Shown piece after piece: positions 23,317 through 31,791 of a DNA stretch of 37,476 bases. The DNA is from JBHJGU01 sp050331475 (GTDB lineage: Bacteria; Pseudomonadota; Alphaproteobacteria; Caulobacterales; Maricaulaceae). The DNA is taken from NCBI GenBank assembly GCA_050331475.1, contig JBHJGU010000135.1:1-37476 (forward strand), given 5' to 3'. Below the pieces are notes generated by a model, which had not been told where the DNA came from, searched no databases, and saw only the letters and a list, made by a program, of their open reading frames with translations. The position numbers were made by a program, and so were the translations under genes. Numbering within the stretch: position 1 is the first letter of the stretch; each line of letters opens with the position of its first letter.

Positions 23317-25400
23317 CCGTGGACGGCGCCGGCATGACCGTCGAAGACCAGGACGCCGAAGGGCCGACCTGGAATCAAACGACCCGGCTTATACGGTTCG
23401 CCACGCCCAAAGCGCCTACCGAGCTCATCGCCGTGCGCTTTGAGAGCGAAGAGCGACTGGGTCAACCCTTCCGCCATCGCGTGGACGTCTTCGCCGAGGA
23501 CTTCGCGTTAGAGCCGCAGGCGCTGCTGGGTGAACCGGGCCTGCTCACGATCAGCCAATCCGCCGACCGCGAGGCGGATTTCCACGGTCATATCATTGAC
23601 GTCACCGCGCTCGGACACGATCCGAGCCTGCGCCGTGACGCGTTCCGCTTGACCCTCGCGCCATTCACCACGTTTTTGGCGCGACGACGCGACTGCCGTA
23701 TTTATCAAGACCGCGATGTTCAAACGATCATTACCGAGGTCTTCGGCTATTTCCAATTTCAAGATCGAATCCGGTTTGATTTAAGCGGGCCGACCCCAAC
23801 CCTTCCCTATTGCGTTCAGTACAATGAAAGCTATTGGAATTTCGTTCAAAGGCTGATCGAAACCTATGGGCTGTTCTATTTTTTCGAACATACTCCGGAA
23901 ACCCATACTCTGGTGATTGCGGATGCGCCCTTTGCGATCCAGCCATCGGCGCTGAGCCCCACGCTACGCGCGCAATCGCCTGACGCCGCCTTAGGCCTCG
24001 ATCAAAGCGCAGACTGGCGCGAAGTTTCCCGGCTGTCTTTGGCTCGGGTGGCCCTGGGCGATTTTAATCCGGACACGCCCCAGCTTGACCTCTCCGTCGG
24101 CGTGAACGCCGCCGAACCGCCCGCCGCGATCGGGGATGCGGAGCGTTTCGTGTTCCCCGGCGGCTATCGGACAACGGCGGAAGGGGACGCCCGCGCGCGC
24201 ACCCTGGTTGAGGCGGTGGAAAGCGCCGCGCTGCGCTATTCCGCCCGCGCCAACGCGATCGGCCTGTGCGCCGGGGTCAGCTTCGAGTTGACCGGGCACG
24301 AGATCCCCGCGTGGAACCGACGGTATGCGGTGCACGCCATTCGCCACGCCGCGAGCAACAATGTCGAGGGCGGCGCATCGGCGAGCTACGCCAACAGCTT
24401 TGAAGCCGCCCCCGCCGACGCCCCTATTCGGCTCGATGCGACCGCGTCGAAACCCGTCATTCCCGGCGTTCAGACGGGGTTCGTCGTGGGACCGGAGTCC
24501 GAAGAGATTCACACCGACGCCCAGGGGCGGGTCAAAGTGCAGTTCCATTGGGATCGCTATGGCCGCATGGACCAAGCGTCGTCGGCTTGGCTTCGCGTGG
24601 CGCAAAGCTGGGCTGGCGCGGGTTGGGGCGCGCAAGTCATCCCGCGAGTGGGTATGGAGGCGCTGATCGCCTTCGAACACGGCGATCCGGATCGCCCCCT
24701 TGTCATTGGCTGCCTGCCAAACCCGGACAACCGACCCGCCCTGGACCTGCCGGGCCAGAAAACCTGCTCGACCTTTAAGTCCTTCTCCAGTCCCGGCGGG
24801 GGCGGTTTTAACGAATTGCGCATCGAGGACGCGAAAGACGCGGAGCAGATTTTCGTACACGCCCAGCGCGACGCAGACTGGCGGACCCGGGCGAGCCATC
24901 GTCGCTCGGTGGGCGGATCCGATCATCTCAGCGTCGGCGGGGAGCGCCGCCTTCGCATCGGCGGCGGCGCCCATCTTCACGTTCGCGAGGACTTGCTCAG
25001 CCATATCGAAGGCGACCGCGGGGCAACGATCGAGGGTGATGACGCGCTCAAAGTCGAGGGGTCAGTCTGTGTCTCAGCCGACGGTGAAATCGTGCTCAGC
25101 GCCGCCCGCTCAATCACCCTGAAATGCGGCGGCGGTTTTGTTAAAATCGACCCGGGCGGGGTGACGATTTCCGGGTCGCTGGTGCGCATCAATTCGGGCG
25201 GTTCCCCGTCAAGCTTGCGCCTCACCCCTGAGGATCCGAAAGCGCCCGCGGCCGCCGCAAGCGGGCAAGCCGGCGACGCCCTGCCCGAGCCGGCGCCGAA
25301 AACTCCGCCCGACCTAAGCGCAGACCGGACGGCGGCGGCGCAACGCGCGGCGTTTGTCGCCGCCGCGAACGCCGGTGCGCCGTTTGTGAGGTTTTGCTGA
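23313..25400 (+). CDS. vgrG: T6SS spike protein VgrG (TssI)
   Basis: This 695-residue protein is the VgrG spike. In order: a gp27-like region (about 25-380; LIAVRFESEERLGQPFRHRV, PYCVQYNESYWNFVQRLIE.YGLFYFFEH), the gp5 OB-fold (about 390-470; DAQGRVKVQFHWDRYG, SSAWLRVAQSWAGAGWG, RVGMEALIAFEHGDPDRPLV), and the beta-helix needle (about 480-625; NELRIEDAKDAEQIFVHAQRD, then glycine-rich repeats to FVKIDPGGVTI). A 65-residue Ala/Pro-rich tail ends at Cys695; no catalytic extension is seen. The GTG at 23313 overlaps the caspase stop; an ATG at 23334 is an alternative. It overlaps the DUF4123 gene by 1 nt (TGATG). Confidence 0.96.
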   Translation: MTVDGAGMTVEDQDAEGPTWNQTTRLIRFATPKAPTELIAVRFESEERLGQPFRHRVDVFAEDFALEPQALLGEPGLLTISQSADREADFHGHIIDVTALGHDPSLRRDAFRLTLAPFTTFLARRRDCRIYQDRDVQTIITEVFGYFQFQDRIRFDLSGPTPTLPYCVQYNESYWNFVQRLIETYGLFYFFEHTPETHTLVIADAPFAIQPSALSPTLRAQSPDAALGLDQSADWREVSRLSLARVALGDFNPDTPQLDLSVGVNAAEPPAAIGDAERFVFPGGYRTTAEGDARARTLVEAVESAALRYSARANAIGLCAGVSFELTGHEIPAWNRRYAVHAIRHAASNNVEGGASASYANSFEAAPADAPIRLDATASKPVIPGVQTGFVVGPESEEIHTDAQGRVKVQFHWDRYGRMDQASSAWLRVAQSWAGAGWGAQVIPRVGMEALIAFEHGDPDRPLVIGCLPNPDNRPALDLPGQKTCSTFKSFSSPGGGGFNELRIEDAKDAEQIFVHAQRDADWRTRASHRRSVGGSDHLSVGGERRLRIGGGAHLHVREDLLSHIEGDRGATIEGDDALKVEGSVCVSADGEIVLSAARSITLKCGGGFVKIDPGGVTISGSLVRINSGGSPSSLRLTPEDPKAPAAAASGQAGDALPEPAPKTPPDLSADRTAAAQRAAFVAAANAGAPFVRFC

Positions 25401-25942
25401 TGAGCGCGGGGGCGGCGGCTCTGGCGCTGTTTGACCGTCTTTGCACGGGGGCGCCGGCGGCCGTGTTCGACGCCGCCCGCGCGCCGGGCGTTCTGACCGA
25501 CGCGCAAAATGACACCGATCCGCCCGCGACTTTGTGCCTGTTCCAAGGCGAAACCGCGACGACGCTGGCGGACTTGGCGCCTTACGCCGCCGATCTGAGC
25601 CCCGGCGCGCCCGCGCGGGCCTGGGTGGAGACCTATTGGGGGGAGGGCGCCTTTGTCCTGATCGACGCTAAAGCGGAGATAAGCCAGCTCCGGCGCGGGC
25701 TTCGACGCTTGAGCCTCGCCTATGGACCCGACGGGGAGGCGTTGTTCTTCCGGTTCTACGACCCGCGCGTCTTCGCCGCTACAGCGCAAAGTTTCCGCGC
25801 GCCCCATCGGCGCGCCTTCCTCGCGTGCTTGACCGCCGTGTTCGTTGAAACCGCCCGCGGCGAGGCTTTGTTGCAACTCAGCTTTTCCGAGACCGCCGTA
25901 CATAGAACTCGGTTTGAGATCGCCGCCCATGACCTGGCTTAA
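25400..25942 (+). CDS. DUF4123 T6SS adaptor/chaperone
   Basis: This 180-residue protein has the DUF4123 pattern: AWVETYWGEGAFVLIDAKAE, an Arg-rich helix (LRRGLRRLSLAYGPDGE), and the family signature FFRFYDPRVF. DUF4123 proteins (Tap/TEC) load specific effectors onto VgrG, and their genes usually follow vgrG as here. The ATG overlaps the vgrG stop; the two codons before it (TTG, CTG) are unlikely starts. The cognate effector is not obvious: the next genes are structural, so the client could be an upstream or opposite-strand product. Confidence 0.88.
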   Translation: MSAGAAALALFDRLCTGAPAAVFDAARAPGVLTDAQNDTDPPATLCLFQGETATTLADLAPYAADLSPGAPARAWVETYWGEGAFVLIDAKAEISQLRRGLRRLSLAYGPDGEALFFRFYDPRVFAATAQSFRAPHRRAFLACLTAVFVETARGEALLQLSFSETAVHRTRFEIAAHDLA

Positions 25943-27887
25943 CGCACAGACCGACCAGAACGCGGCCGAGCGGGTGTCGATCCGGTTCGGCGAAGGCGAT
26001 CCGCTCGCCGGACGCAGCCTACCCTTCGTTATCGGGGTGATTGGGGGGTTTTTCGGCGACCGCGCCTATCCCGCGCTCGACACCGTCGAGCCGATCACCC
26101 TCGCCGATGACGCGATCGATCGAGCGTTGGCGGCTTGGCGGCCCCAGTTTCGGCTGGCCCGCGGGGGCGAAGCTCTCGAATGGACCTTCACTCGCCTCAC
26201 CGATTTCGACACCGCCAAGCTGAGCGACCCGGCGCACACACCCTATTTGGCGCAGCTTCAGGCCTTGCGGGAGGGTTTCGCCGCGCTGATGAATCCCGCC
26301 GCCGGTCAGCCCACCCCATCGGCGGCCCACGACCGGTTCGCGGCCAGCTGCGGGCTGGCCGATCCTGCGGACTTCTCAAGCGTTGACGGATTGAACCAAG
26401 CCGCCGAGGCGTTGCGCCAATGCTTGATCGAGCCGCCGCCCGAACGCCGGCGTTTCTCCCGCGGGGACGCGACGGCGACCCTGCTCGCCGCCTGGTTCGC
26501 CTTAGGCGCTCCGCAGCCGGTCAAGACGGCTACCGAAACGCCGTTAAGCTTAGCCGCCAAAATGCTCGCTGAAGCCCACATCGACGTCGCAGAGGCGCGA
26601 TGGGATCTCGTACTTGCGGCCATCGACGCCCATGTGGCCGAGATCATCGAGGCGGTGCGCGCGGAGCCGCGATTTATCCGCCTGGAGGCGCATTGGCGCG
26701 CGGCCGCGCATTTGGCGCGTTATTGCGCTTCGGGCGAGGTTCGCTTGCGCCTCACCCCCGCGGCCCCCGACAAGCTTTTCGACGATTTGCTGAGCGCGGA
26801 GGACACCGAAAGCACGGTCTTTCACCGCTTGCTGGTGGGGCAAAGCTATAACCAGCTCGGCGAAACGCCTTATGCGCTGGTTCTATGGTTTTACGGCGTC
26901 AAAGGCGGCCCCCAAGCGGCGCCCGCTTTGCGCCGGCTCGCGGACATTGGCGCGCAAGCCCACTGCCCCATTGTCTTGGACGCCGACCCGGACTTGTTCG
27001 GCGAGGCCGATTACGCAGCCCTTTGCGACTGGACCTATGATCTTCTCGATCACGAGGACTTCGTACGCGAGAAATTGCCCGATTGGTGGTCCGCCCTGCG
27101 CGAAGACGTCAATACGCGCTATCTCGCGCTCGCTATGCCGCCGCTGCATTTACCCCGCGACGACGCGGCGGCGTTTGCGGGGGCCAGCGTCGGGGCTGGG
27201 GCGCTGGCGCCCGCGGCCACCGCACTGGGCGCGCTCACAGCCCAGGCTTTCTTGCGCTATGGCTGGGCGGTTGCGATCACGGGCTTGGAAAGCGGCGCAG
27301 GCGTGTTGGCGGATTGGCCGCGTCCGCCTGTGAGCTATGACCCTGACCCCAGCGCGGCGCCCTGCCCGCTTACGGTTCAGATTACCGACTTGGCCGAGGA
27401 CCAGCTCCGAAACGCAGGGCTTTGCGTTTTCGTGTCTCACCCGATCGAGCGCTCCCCAGGCCTGGCCGCGGCGCCGTCGGTGCACCGCCCCGCCAACCCG
27501 CCCGCGGTCGGCGGACGCGACCGCGCCGGGGATCGTCATAAGGCCGCGGTGATGAGCGCGGCCCTGCCCTATACCTTCGCCGCCACCCGGTTCGCCCATT
27601 TCCTCAAAGTCAGCTTACGCGAACGCATCGGATCTCAGATCGACGCCTCCGACCTTGCGCTCGACTGCAACAGTTGGGTCACCCAATACGTCTTGCTTCG
27701 CTCGGACGCGCCCGAGCCGGTGCGCGCCCAGCGGCCCTTGCGCCACGCGCGCATCGTAATCGAACCGGTTGACGGCTCTCCCGGCGCGTACACCGCGGCT
27801 TTCGAATTGCGACCGCACTACCAACTCACTGCGCTGGATTACGACATCACCTTGGCGACCGGCGTCGCCGCGCGGGCGCAAGGCTAG
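25929..27887 (+). CDS. TssB-TssC fusion, T6SS contractile sheath
   Basis: This 652-residue protein joins the two sheath subunits in one frame. Residues about 1-145 match TssB: AERVSIRFGE, LPFVIGVIGGFFGD, ITLADDAIDRALAAWRPQF, WTFTRLTDFD, LAQLQALREGFAALM. Residues about 185-652 match TssC: EPRFIRLEAHWRAAAHLARY, LFDDLLSAEDTESTVFHRLL, a central domain with AFLRYGWAVAITGLESGAG, and the C-terminus RFAHFLKVSLRERIGSQI, LRHARIVIEPVDGSPGAY, LRPHYQLTALDYDITLAT. Usual separate lengths are about 165 and 495, so the total matches a complete fusion. The ATG at 25929 overlaps DUF4123 by 14 nt. No stop or frameshift interrupts the join. Hcp follows 15 nt downstream. Confidence 0.92.
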   Translation: MTWLNAQTDQNAAERVSIRFGEGDPLAGRSLPFVIGVIGGFFGDRAYPALDTVEPITLADDAIDRALAAWRPQFRLARGGEALEWTFTRLTDFDTAKLSDPAHTPYLAQLQALREGFAALMNPAAGQPTPSAAHDRFAASCGLADPADFSSVDGLNQAAEALRQCLIEPPPERRRFSRGDATATLLAAWFALGAPQPVKTATETPLSLAAKMLAEAHIDVAEARWDLVLAAIDAHVAEIIEAVRAEPRFIRLEAHWRAAAHLARYCASGEVRLRLTPAAPDKLFDDLLSAEDTESTVFHRLLVGQSYNQLGETPYALVLWFYGVKGGPQAAPALRRLADIGAQAHCPIVLDADPDLFGEADYAALCDWTYDLLDHEDFVREKLPDWWSALREDVNTRYLALAMPPLHLPRDDAAAFAGASVGAGALAPAATALGALTAQAFLRYGWAVAITGLESGAGVLADWPRPPVSYDPDPSAAPCPLTVQITDLAEDQLRNAGLCVFVSHPIERSPGLAAAPSVHRPANPPAVGGRDRAGDRHKAAVMSAALPYTFAATRFAHFLKVSLRERIGSQIDASDLALDCNSWVTQYVLLRSDAPEPVRAQRPLRHARIVIEPVDGSPGAYTAAFELRPHYQLTALDYDITLATGVAARAQG

Positions 27888-27902
27888 CGGCGGAGGGACC
27901 CT

Positions 27903-28403
27903 ATGGCGCACGACGCTTATCTGAAAATCCCTGAATTCGAAGCCCGGCTCGCCGACGCGGTGCGGCCCGGTTGGATCCGACTGCGCGAATTTAGCCATGA
28001 CATCAGCCAGACCGCGAGCGGATCGGTGGGCCTTGGGGAGGGCGGTCCGGGGCGCGCCGAGCACGGCGATTTCCGCATCTTGAAGGAGTTCGATGAGGCG
28101 TCGCCCCGTCTGGCCTTGGCCTGTTGCGCCAGCCAACGGTTTCCCAAAGCCGTCCTTGAAGTCTGTGAGTCCGACAATTTTCAACTGCCTTATGTCACCA
28201 TCGAGTTCCGCGACATGATGGTGCGATCGGTCCAACATGTTCTGCCGCCGGGAGCGGGCGGCCAAGCCGCCGGCCGCGTCGCGCTGGAATGGATCGCGCT
28301 GCGATACCGCCGCATCGACTGGACCTACGCGGTCAATATCGCGGGGACCAAAAAAGGCGTTGTCCACGCCAATTGGGATGTCACGGCCAATGTGGGTGGT
28401 TAA
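27903..28403 (+). CDS. hcp: T6SS tube protein Hcp (TssD)
   Basis: This 166-residue protein is Hcp, whose hexamers form the inner tube propelled by the sheath. It shows the family features: start AYLKIPEFEA, the SHDISQTASGS strand, HGDFRILKEFDEASPRLALACCASQRFPKAVLEV, and YVTIEFRDMMVRSVQHV, LEWIALRYRRIDWTY. A ribosome-binding site (GGAGGG) precedes the ATG. The gene sits between the sheath fusion and tssE; the tssE start overlaps its end by 14 nt. Confidence 0.95.
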   Translation: MAHDAYLKIPEFEARLADAVRPGWIRLREFSHDISQTASGSVGLGEGGPGRAEHGDFRILKEFDEASPRLALACCASQRFPKAVLEVCESDNFQLPYVTIEFRDMMVRSVQHVLPPGAGGQAAGRVALEWIALRYRRIDWTYAVNIAGTKKGVVHANWDVTANVGG

Positions 28404-28890
28404 GGCGCCCCCCTCAGAGCGCGGCGCGCTCCCGCTGACCCCGCTGGCTGACCGGCCCGGGCTGTTTGACCGGTTGTGCGACGACGCCCCGGAGGCGGCC
28501 TTCGATCGCACGAGCGTGACCGACGTTGAAACGATCCGCGAGCGGCTGACGCGAGACTTAACGCGCCTGTTGCGGTTCAAATCCGCCTTAGCCCCGGAAC
28601 GGATCGCCGGCACCGCGTTGGAGGGCAGTTTGCTGGATCTCGCCGCGCCGGACCCGGCGCGGTTCGATCTGTCCCAAGAGGGCGACCGGGACGCCTTGCG
28701 CGGCCGGATCCAAAATGTCTTGCACCGCCATGAACCGCGTCTGCGACGGGTTCGCGTGAGCTTAACCCAGTCCGGGGTCACGGCGTTACGCGTCAGCATT
28801 TCAGGCCTTTTGACGCTGGAGCGCGGGGAGACGCCAATCCGGCTCGACGCCGCGCTGCGCGTCGACGACAGCGGGGACGCCGCGCCATGA
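28390..28890 (+). CDS. tssE: T6SS baseplate protein TssE (gp25-like)
   Basis: This 166-residue protein is the gp25-like baseplate component. The N-terminal part has GLFDRLCDDAPE, the typical 'DRL' opening; then VTDVETIRERLTRDLTRLL with LRF, and the C-terminal gp25 core LRGRIQNVLHRHEPRLRRVRVSL, LRVSISGLLTL. The ATG at 28390 overlaps the hcp end (14 nt). Its stop overlaps the tssF start (ATGA at 28887). It caps the sheath at the baseplate with TssF, G and K. Confidence 0.88.
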   Translation: MWVVKAPPSERGALPLTPLADRPGLFDRLCDDAPEAAFDRTSVTDVETIRERLTRDLTRLLRFKSALAPERIAGTALEGSLLDLAAPDPARFDLSQEGDRDALRGRIQNVLHRHEPRLRRVRVSLTQSGVTALRVSISGLLTLERGETPIRLDAALRVDDSGDAAP

Positions 28891-30764
28891 GCCAAGACTT
28901 CATCCGATATTTCGAAGACGAATTGACCCGCCTGCGCGAGGACGGTCGCGCCTTCGCCCAGCGCCATCCCAAAATCGCCAATCGCCTGCAGCTTGGCGAC
29001 GATCGGGCGCCGGACCCGGACGTGGAGCGCTTGATCCAGGCTTTCGCCTTCCAGACCGCTCGTCTGCATCAGCGCCTGGACGCCGGGTTCGCCGAACTCG
29101 CCGACCCAGTTTTGGACGGGTTGTTCCCGCTCTTAGCCCGGCGCGCACCCGCTCGGCTGATCGCCTGTGTCGAGCCGCGCGCCGACGGCGCCCCGCTGGA
29201 GCGCGTGCTGCACTGGCCGCGCGGGTTGGAGTGCGTCAGCCGGCAAGTCGACGACCCCGCGGAGCTACGCGGGTTTGTGTGTCGCTTCCGGACCGCCTAC
29301 GCCGCGGATATCGCGCCCTTGCGCATTGAACGCGCCCGGGTCGATTTGGGCGCCGGCGTCGGCGCAGACACCCCGGGCCTGGAGGGCGACGGGCGCTTGC
29401 GACTGTGGATTAAACCCACCCCGGGCGCATCGGTGTCACGCCTGGGTCTGGATCGTCTGCGCGTGTTCATCCAAGCCGATGCGAAGCTGGCGTTAGGGGT
29501 TTACGAAGCGGTGCTCGGCCGGTCCACCGGAGCGATCGCGCGCCGGGACCCTGAGGGTCGCGACGCCTGGCGGCGGGTCGACATTCAGCCCGTGGGGTTT
29601 GACCCCGAACATAGCCTGTTTGGCGATGACGAACGTGTGGCCAAGGGGCCGAGGCTGATGGTTGAGCACATCGCCATGCCCGAGAAATTCTTGTTCTTCG
29701 ACATAAACGGCCTCGCGCCGGTTCTAGAGGCCTCAGCGGGTGAGGAGGACGGCGGCGGTTTCGAGATCGCCCTGGGGTTGGACCTCCGCCGGCGCGCCGA
29801 ATTGGCCGCCCTCTTGAGAGCCGGTGTGGACGCAGACACCTTCGCGCTGAATTGCGTGCCGCTGGTCAATCTTTTCGAGCACAAAGTCGAACCGATCCGA
29901 CTGGACCACACACGCGCGCGGTATCCGCTGGTTCCAGACCGTCGTCGACCCTGGGGCTATGAAATCTGGCGGGTCACCAGCGCGCGACTGACCGAACGCG
30001 GACCCCAAGGTCGCGCCGAACGGGTCGCGGCTCCGCTTTACGGGGCTTGGCGGGCCCCGCAGACCCAGACCGCGCCGCTGTTCTGGAGCGTGAGCCGCAT
30101 CGATGCGCCCGACGGCGGCCATGACCACGCCATCAGCCTGTTGGACGAGCGCCTCCATGCAGACAGCCCCACCGACGGGGTGCTCAGCGTCGACGCGCTA
30201 TGCTCGAACCGGGATTTTCCCACTTTGTTGCCGGCCGCGCCCCAGCGTGGCGATTTCACCCCCGCGCAGGATGCGGAGCGGGTGCGCATTCGCCGCCTCG
30301 GACCGCCCGCGGCGCCGATGAGTTTCGGCGACCGGGGACCGCGCGCTTGGCGGTTGATTTCACAGATGCGCGGGGGTCGGCTGAGTTTCGCCGACGGCGG
30401 CGCCGCCGGCCTACGCGAGGCCTTGAGCGCATTTGCGCCAGCGGACACCGCGCGCGACCGCCTCAGCTTGCAGACCTATCACGCGCAATTGGCGAGCCTC
30501 GTCACGGCCGAGGCGCGACGATCGGTGGGCCGGGTCGGCGCTGCGGGGCGCGACGGCGCGCTTCTGGGCTCCGCGTTCGACATCGGCTTTGACCCGACGC
30601 CCCTATCCGGGTTCAGCCCCTATCTGTTCGCCGCGGTGTTGGATCGGTTTCTGGCCGCCCATGCCGGGGTCAACAGCTTCACCCAGATGCGTGCGGTGGA
30701 CGCGCGCACCCAGCAGGAGATCGGACAATGGCCCAAACGGCTCGGCGTCATCGAGACCGTTTAG
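28887..30764 (+). CDS. tssF: T6SS baseplate protein TssF
   Basis: This 625-residue protein is TssF (VasA-like). The N-terminus is characteristic: FIRYFEDELTRLREDGRAFAQRHPKIANRL, DPDVERLIQAFAFQTARLHQRLD, DPVLDGLFPLL. Further matches are CVPLVNLFEHKVEPIRLDHTRARYPLVPDRRRPWGYEIW and the C-terminal FAAVLDRFLAAHAGVNSFTQM. TssF forms the baseplate wedge with TssG and TssE. It is linked by overlaps to tssE (4 nt) and tssG (37 nt). Length is normal. Confidence 0.94.
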   Translation: MSQDFIRYFEDELTRLREDGRAFAQRHPKIANRLQLGDDRAPDPDVERLIQAFAFQTARLHQRLDAGFAELADPVLDGLFPLLARRAPARLIACVEPRADGAPLERVLHWPRGLECVSRQVDDPAELRGFVCRFRTAYAADIAPLRIERARVDLGAGVGADTPGLEGDGRLRLWIKPTPGASVSRLGLDRLRVFIQADAKLALGVYEAVLGRSTGAIARRDPEGRDAWRRVDIQPVGFDPEHSLFGDDERVAKGPRLMVEHIAMPEKFLFFDINGLAPVLEASAGEEDGGGFEIALGLDLRRRAELAALLRAGVDADTFALNCVPLVNLFEHKVEPIRLDHTRARYPLVPDRRRPWGYEIWRVTSARLTERGPQGRAERVAAPLYGAWRAPQTQTAPLFWSVSRIDAPDGGHDHAISLLDERLHADSPTDGVLSVDALCSNRDFPTLLPAAPQRGDFTPAQDAERVRIRRLGPPAAPMSFGDRGPRAWRLISQMRGGRLSFADGGAAGLREALSAFAPADTARDRLSLQTYHAQLASLVTAEARRSVGRVGAAGRDGALLGSAFDIGFDPTPLSGFSPYLFAAVLDRFLAAHAGVNSFTQMRAVDARTQQEIGQWPKRLGVIETV

Positions 30765-31717
30765 CCGGCGCGCTGGCGGAGGATGCGGAGCGGTTTGAGC
30801 TGTTCCAAGCTTGGCGATTGCTGGCGCTGGCCGCGAAGGCCAAAGGCGGGCGGGTCACCCTCGATGCGGAAGCGCGCCTGGAGCGCGCGAAGGGTGAAGT
30901 CAACGCAGCCGACTGGAGCCAAGCGCGGCTGAACACCGCGCAATTGAGTACGCTCGGCGTCGGCGGCGCGCTGCCCTGGGTTTATGCGGAGACCGCGCGG
31001 ATTCAAGCGCGCGGCGATAATCCGGCGATGAAGGCTTTCCTGGCGTTGTTTGAACAACGTCTGGCGGAGTTGGCTTATCGAATCTGGGAAACGCCCCAAC
31101 TGGGCTTGCGGGCCGAACGCGGGGATCCGTTCGGGCTCGACGCCCTAGCGCTCTGCGTCATGGGCGCCGGCGACCAGGCGTCACGCGCCGCGCTCACCGC
31201 CGGCGACCCGGCCTTGAACGACACCGCCTTATCGTATTTCTCCGGCCGGCTCGCCACCGGCCGCGGAACCGCTGAAGACTTAAGCACGATTCTGAGCGCG
31301 CTTTTGGGAACGCCGGTCGCGGTGCGCCAAGCCCTTGGCGGCTGGATACGGCGCGACGGCGCAGACACTGCGCGCTTGGGCGAGAGCGCGCTCGACGGCG
31401 CCAACGCGTTAGGCCGCTATGAGTATGAGCGCGCCCACAGCTTCGAACTGGTGATCGGACCCGACGATGCGGTCTGGGCCGACCGGATGGTCGGGGCGGG
31501 CGAGGACGGCTTAGGACCGCTTGCCGTCAGCCTGTGCGCAGTGTTGCGCGCAACGCTCGATCAACCTTTCCGGGTGCGCGTCAGGCTGCAAGGTGCGGCT
31601 GAGGCGGCGCCCGCCAGCCTTCTATCCGGCGCGGCGCGACTGGGGATCAATGCGCGGGTCGGGCAAGCCCGGTCGGACGAAGCCGTCGATTTGGCCGTCG
31701 CCTGGCTGCAGGTCTGA
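30728..31717 (+). CDS. tssG: T6SS baseplate protein TssG
   Basis: This 329-residue protein is TssG. Signature segments: ERFELFQAWRLLALAA at the N-terminus, STLGVGGALPWVYAETARIQ, a central FLALFEQRLAELAYRIWE, and the C-terminal FELVIGPDDAVWADRMVGAG with a hydrophobic strand. The start codon lies inside the end of tssF, a 37-nt overlap, consistent with the TssF-TssG pair being made in fixed ratio. The TGA stop lies in the left end of a palindromic element shared with convergent tssK. Confidence 0.9.
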   Translation: MAQTARRHRDRLAGALAEDAERFELFQAWRLLALAAKAKGGRVTLDAEARLERAKGEVNAADWSQARLNTAQLSTLGVGGALPWVYAETARIQARGDNPAMKAFLALFEQRLAELAYRIWETPQLGLRAERGDPFGLDALALCVMGAGDQASRAALTAGDPALNDTALSYFSGRLATGRGTAEDLSTILSALLGTPVAVRQALGGWIRRDGADTARLGESALDGANALGRYEYERAHSFELVIGPDDAVWADRMVGAGEDGLGPLAVSLCAVLRATLDQPFRVRVRLQGAAEAAPASLLSGAARLGINARVGQARSDEAVDLAVAWLQV

Positions 31718-31791
31718 GCGCCGCTGGATCATTAAGGAGCCGCGCCGGAAACGCGAAAAACTGGCCTCTACGTTTTCGCGCGGCGCTCTAG
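31714..31791. terminator. Palindromic bidirectional terminator between tssG and tssK
   Basis: Outer arms GAGCGCCGC (31716-31724) and GCGGCGCTC (31780-31788) are perfect complements, and an inner hairpin pairs GCGCCG plus CGCGAAAA (31742-31759) with TTTTCGCG plus CGGCGC (31773-31786). Both outer ends contribute stop codons: TGA of tssG (31715-31717) and TAG of tssK (31788-31790). It sits exactly between convergent genes and probably ends transcription in both directions. Confidence 0.65.

Noticed and set aside
23313..25400. VgrG as an evolved effector with a C-terminal toxin domain
   Set aside because: After the beta-helix there is only an Ala/Pro-rich tail of about 65 residues without catalytic motifs.
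27615..29069. A 484-codon minus-strand open frame
   Set aside because: It lies opposite the sheath fusion, hcp, tssE and tssF, all with strong family matches; its translation has no recognisable domain.
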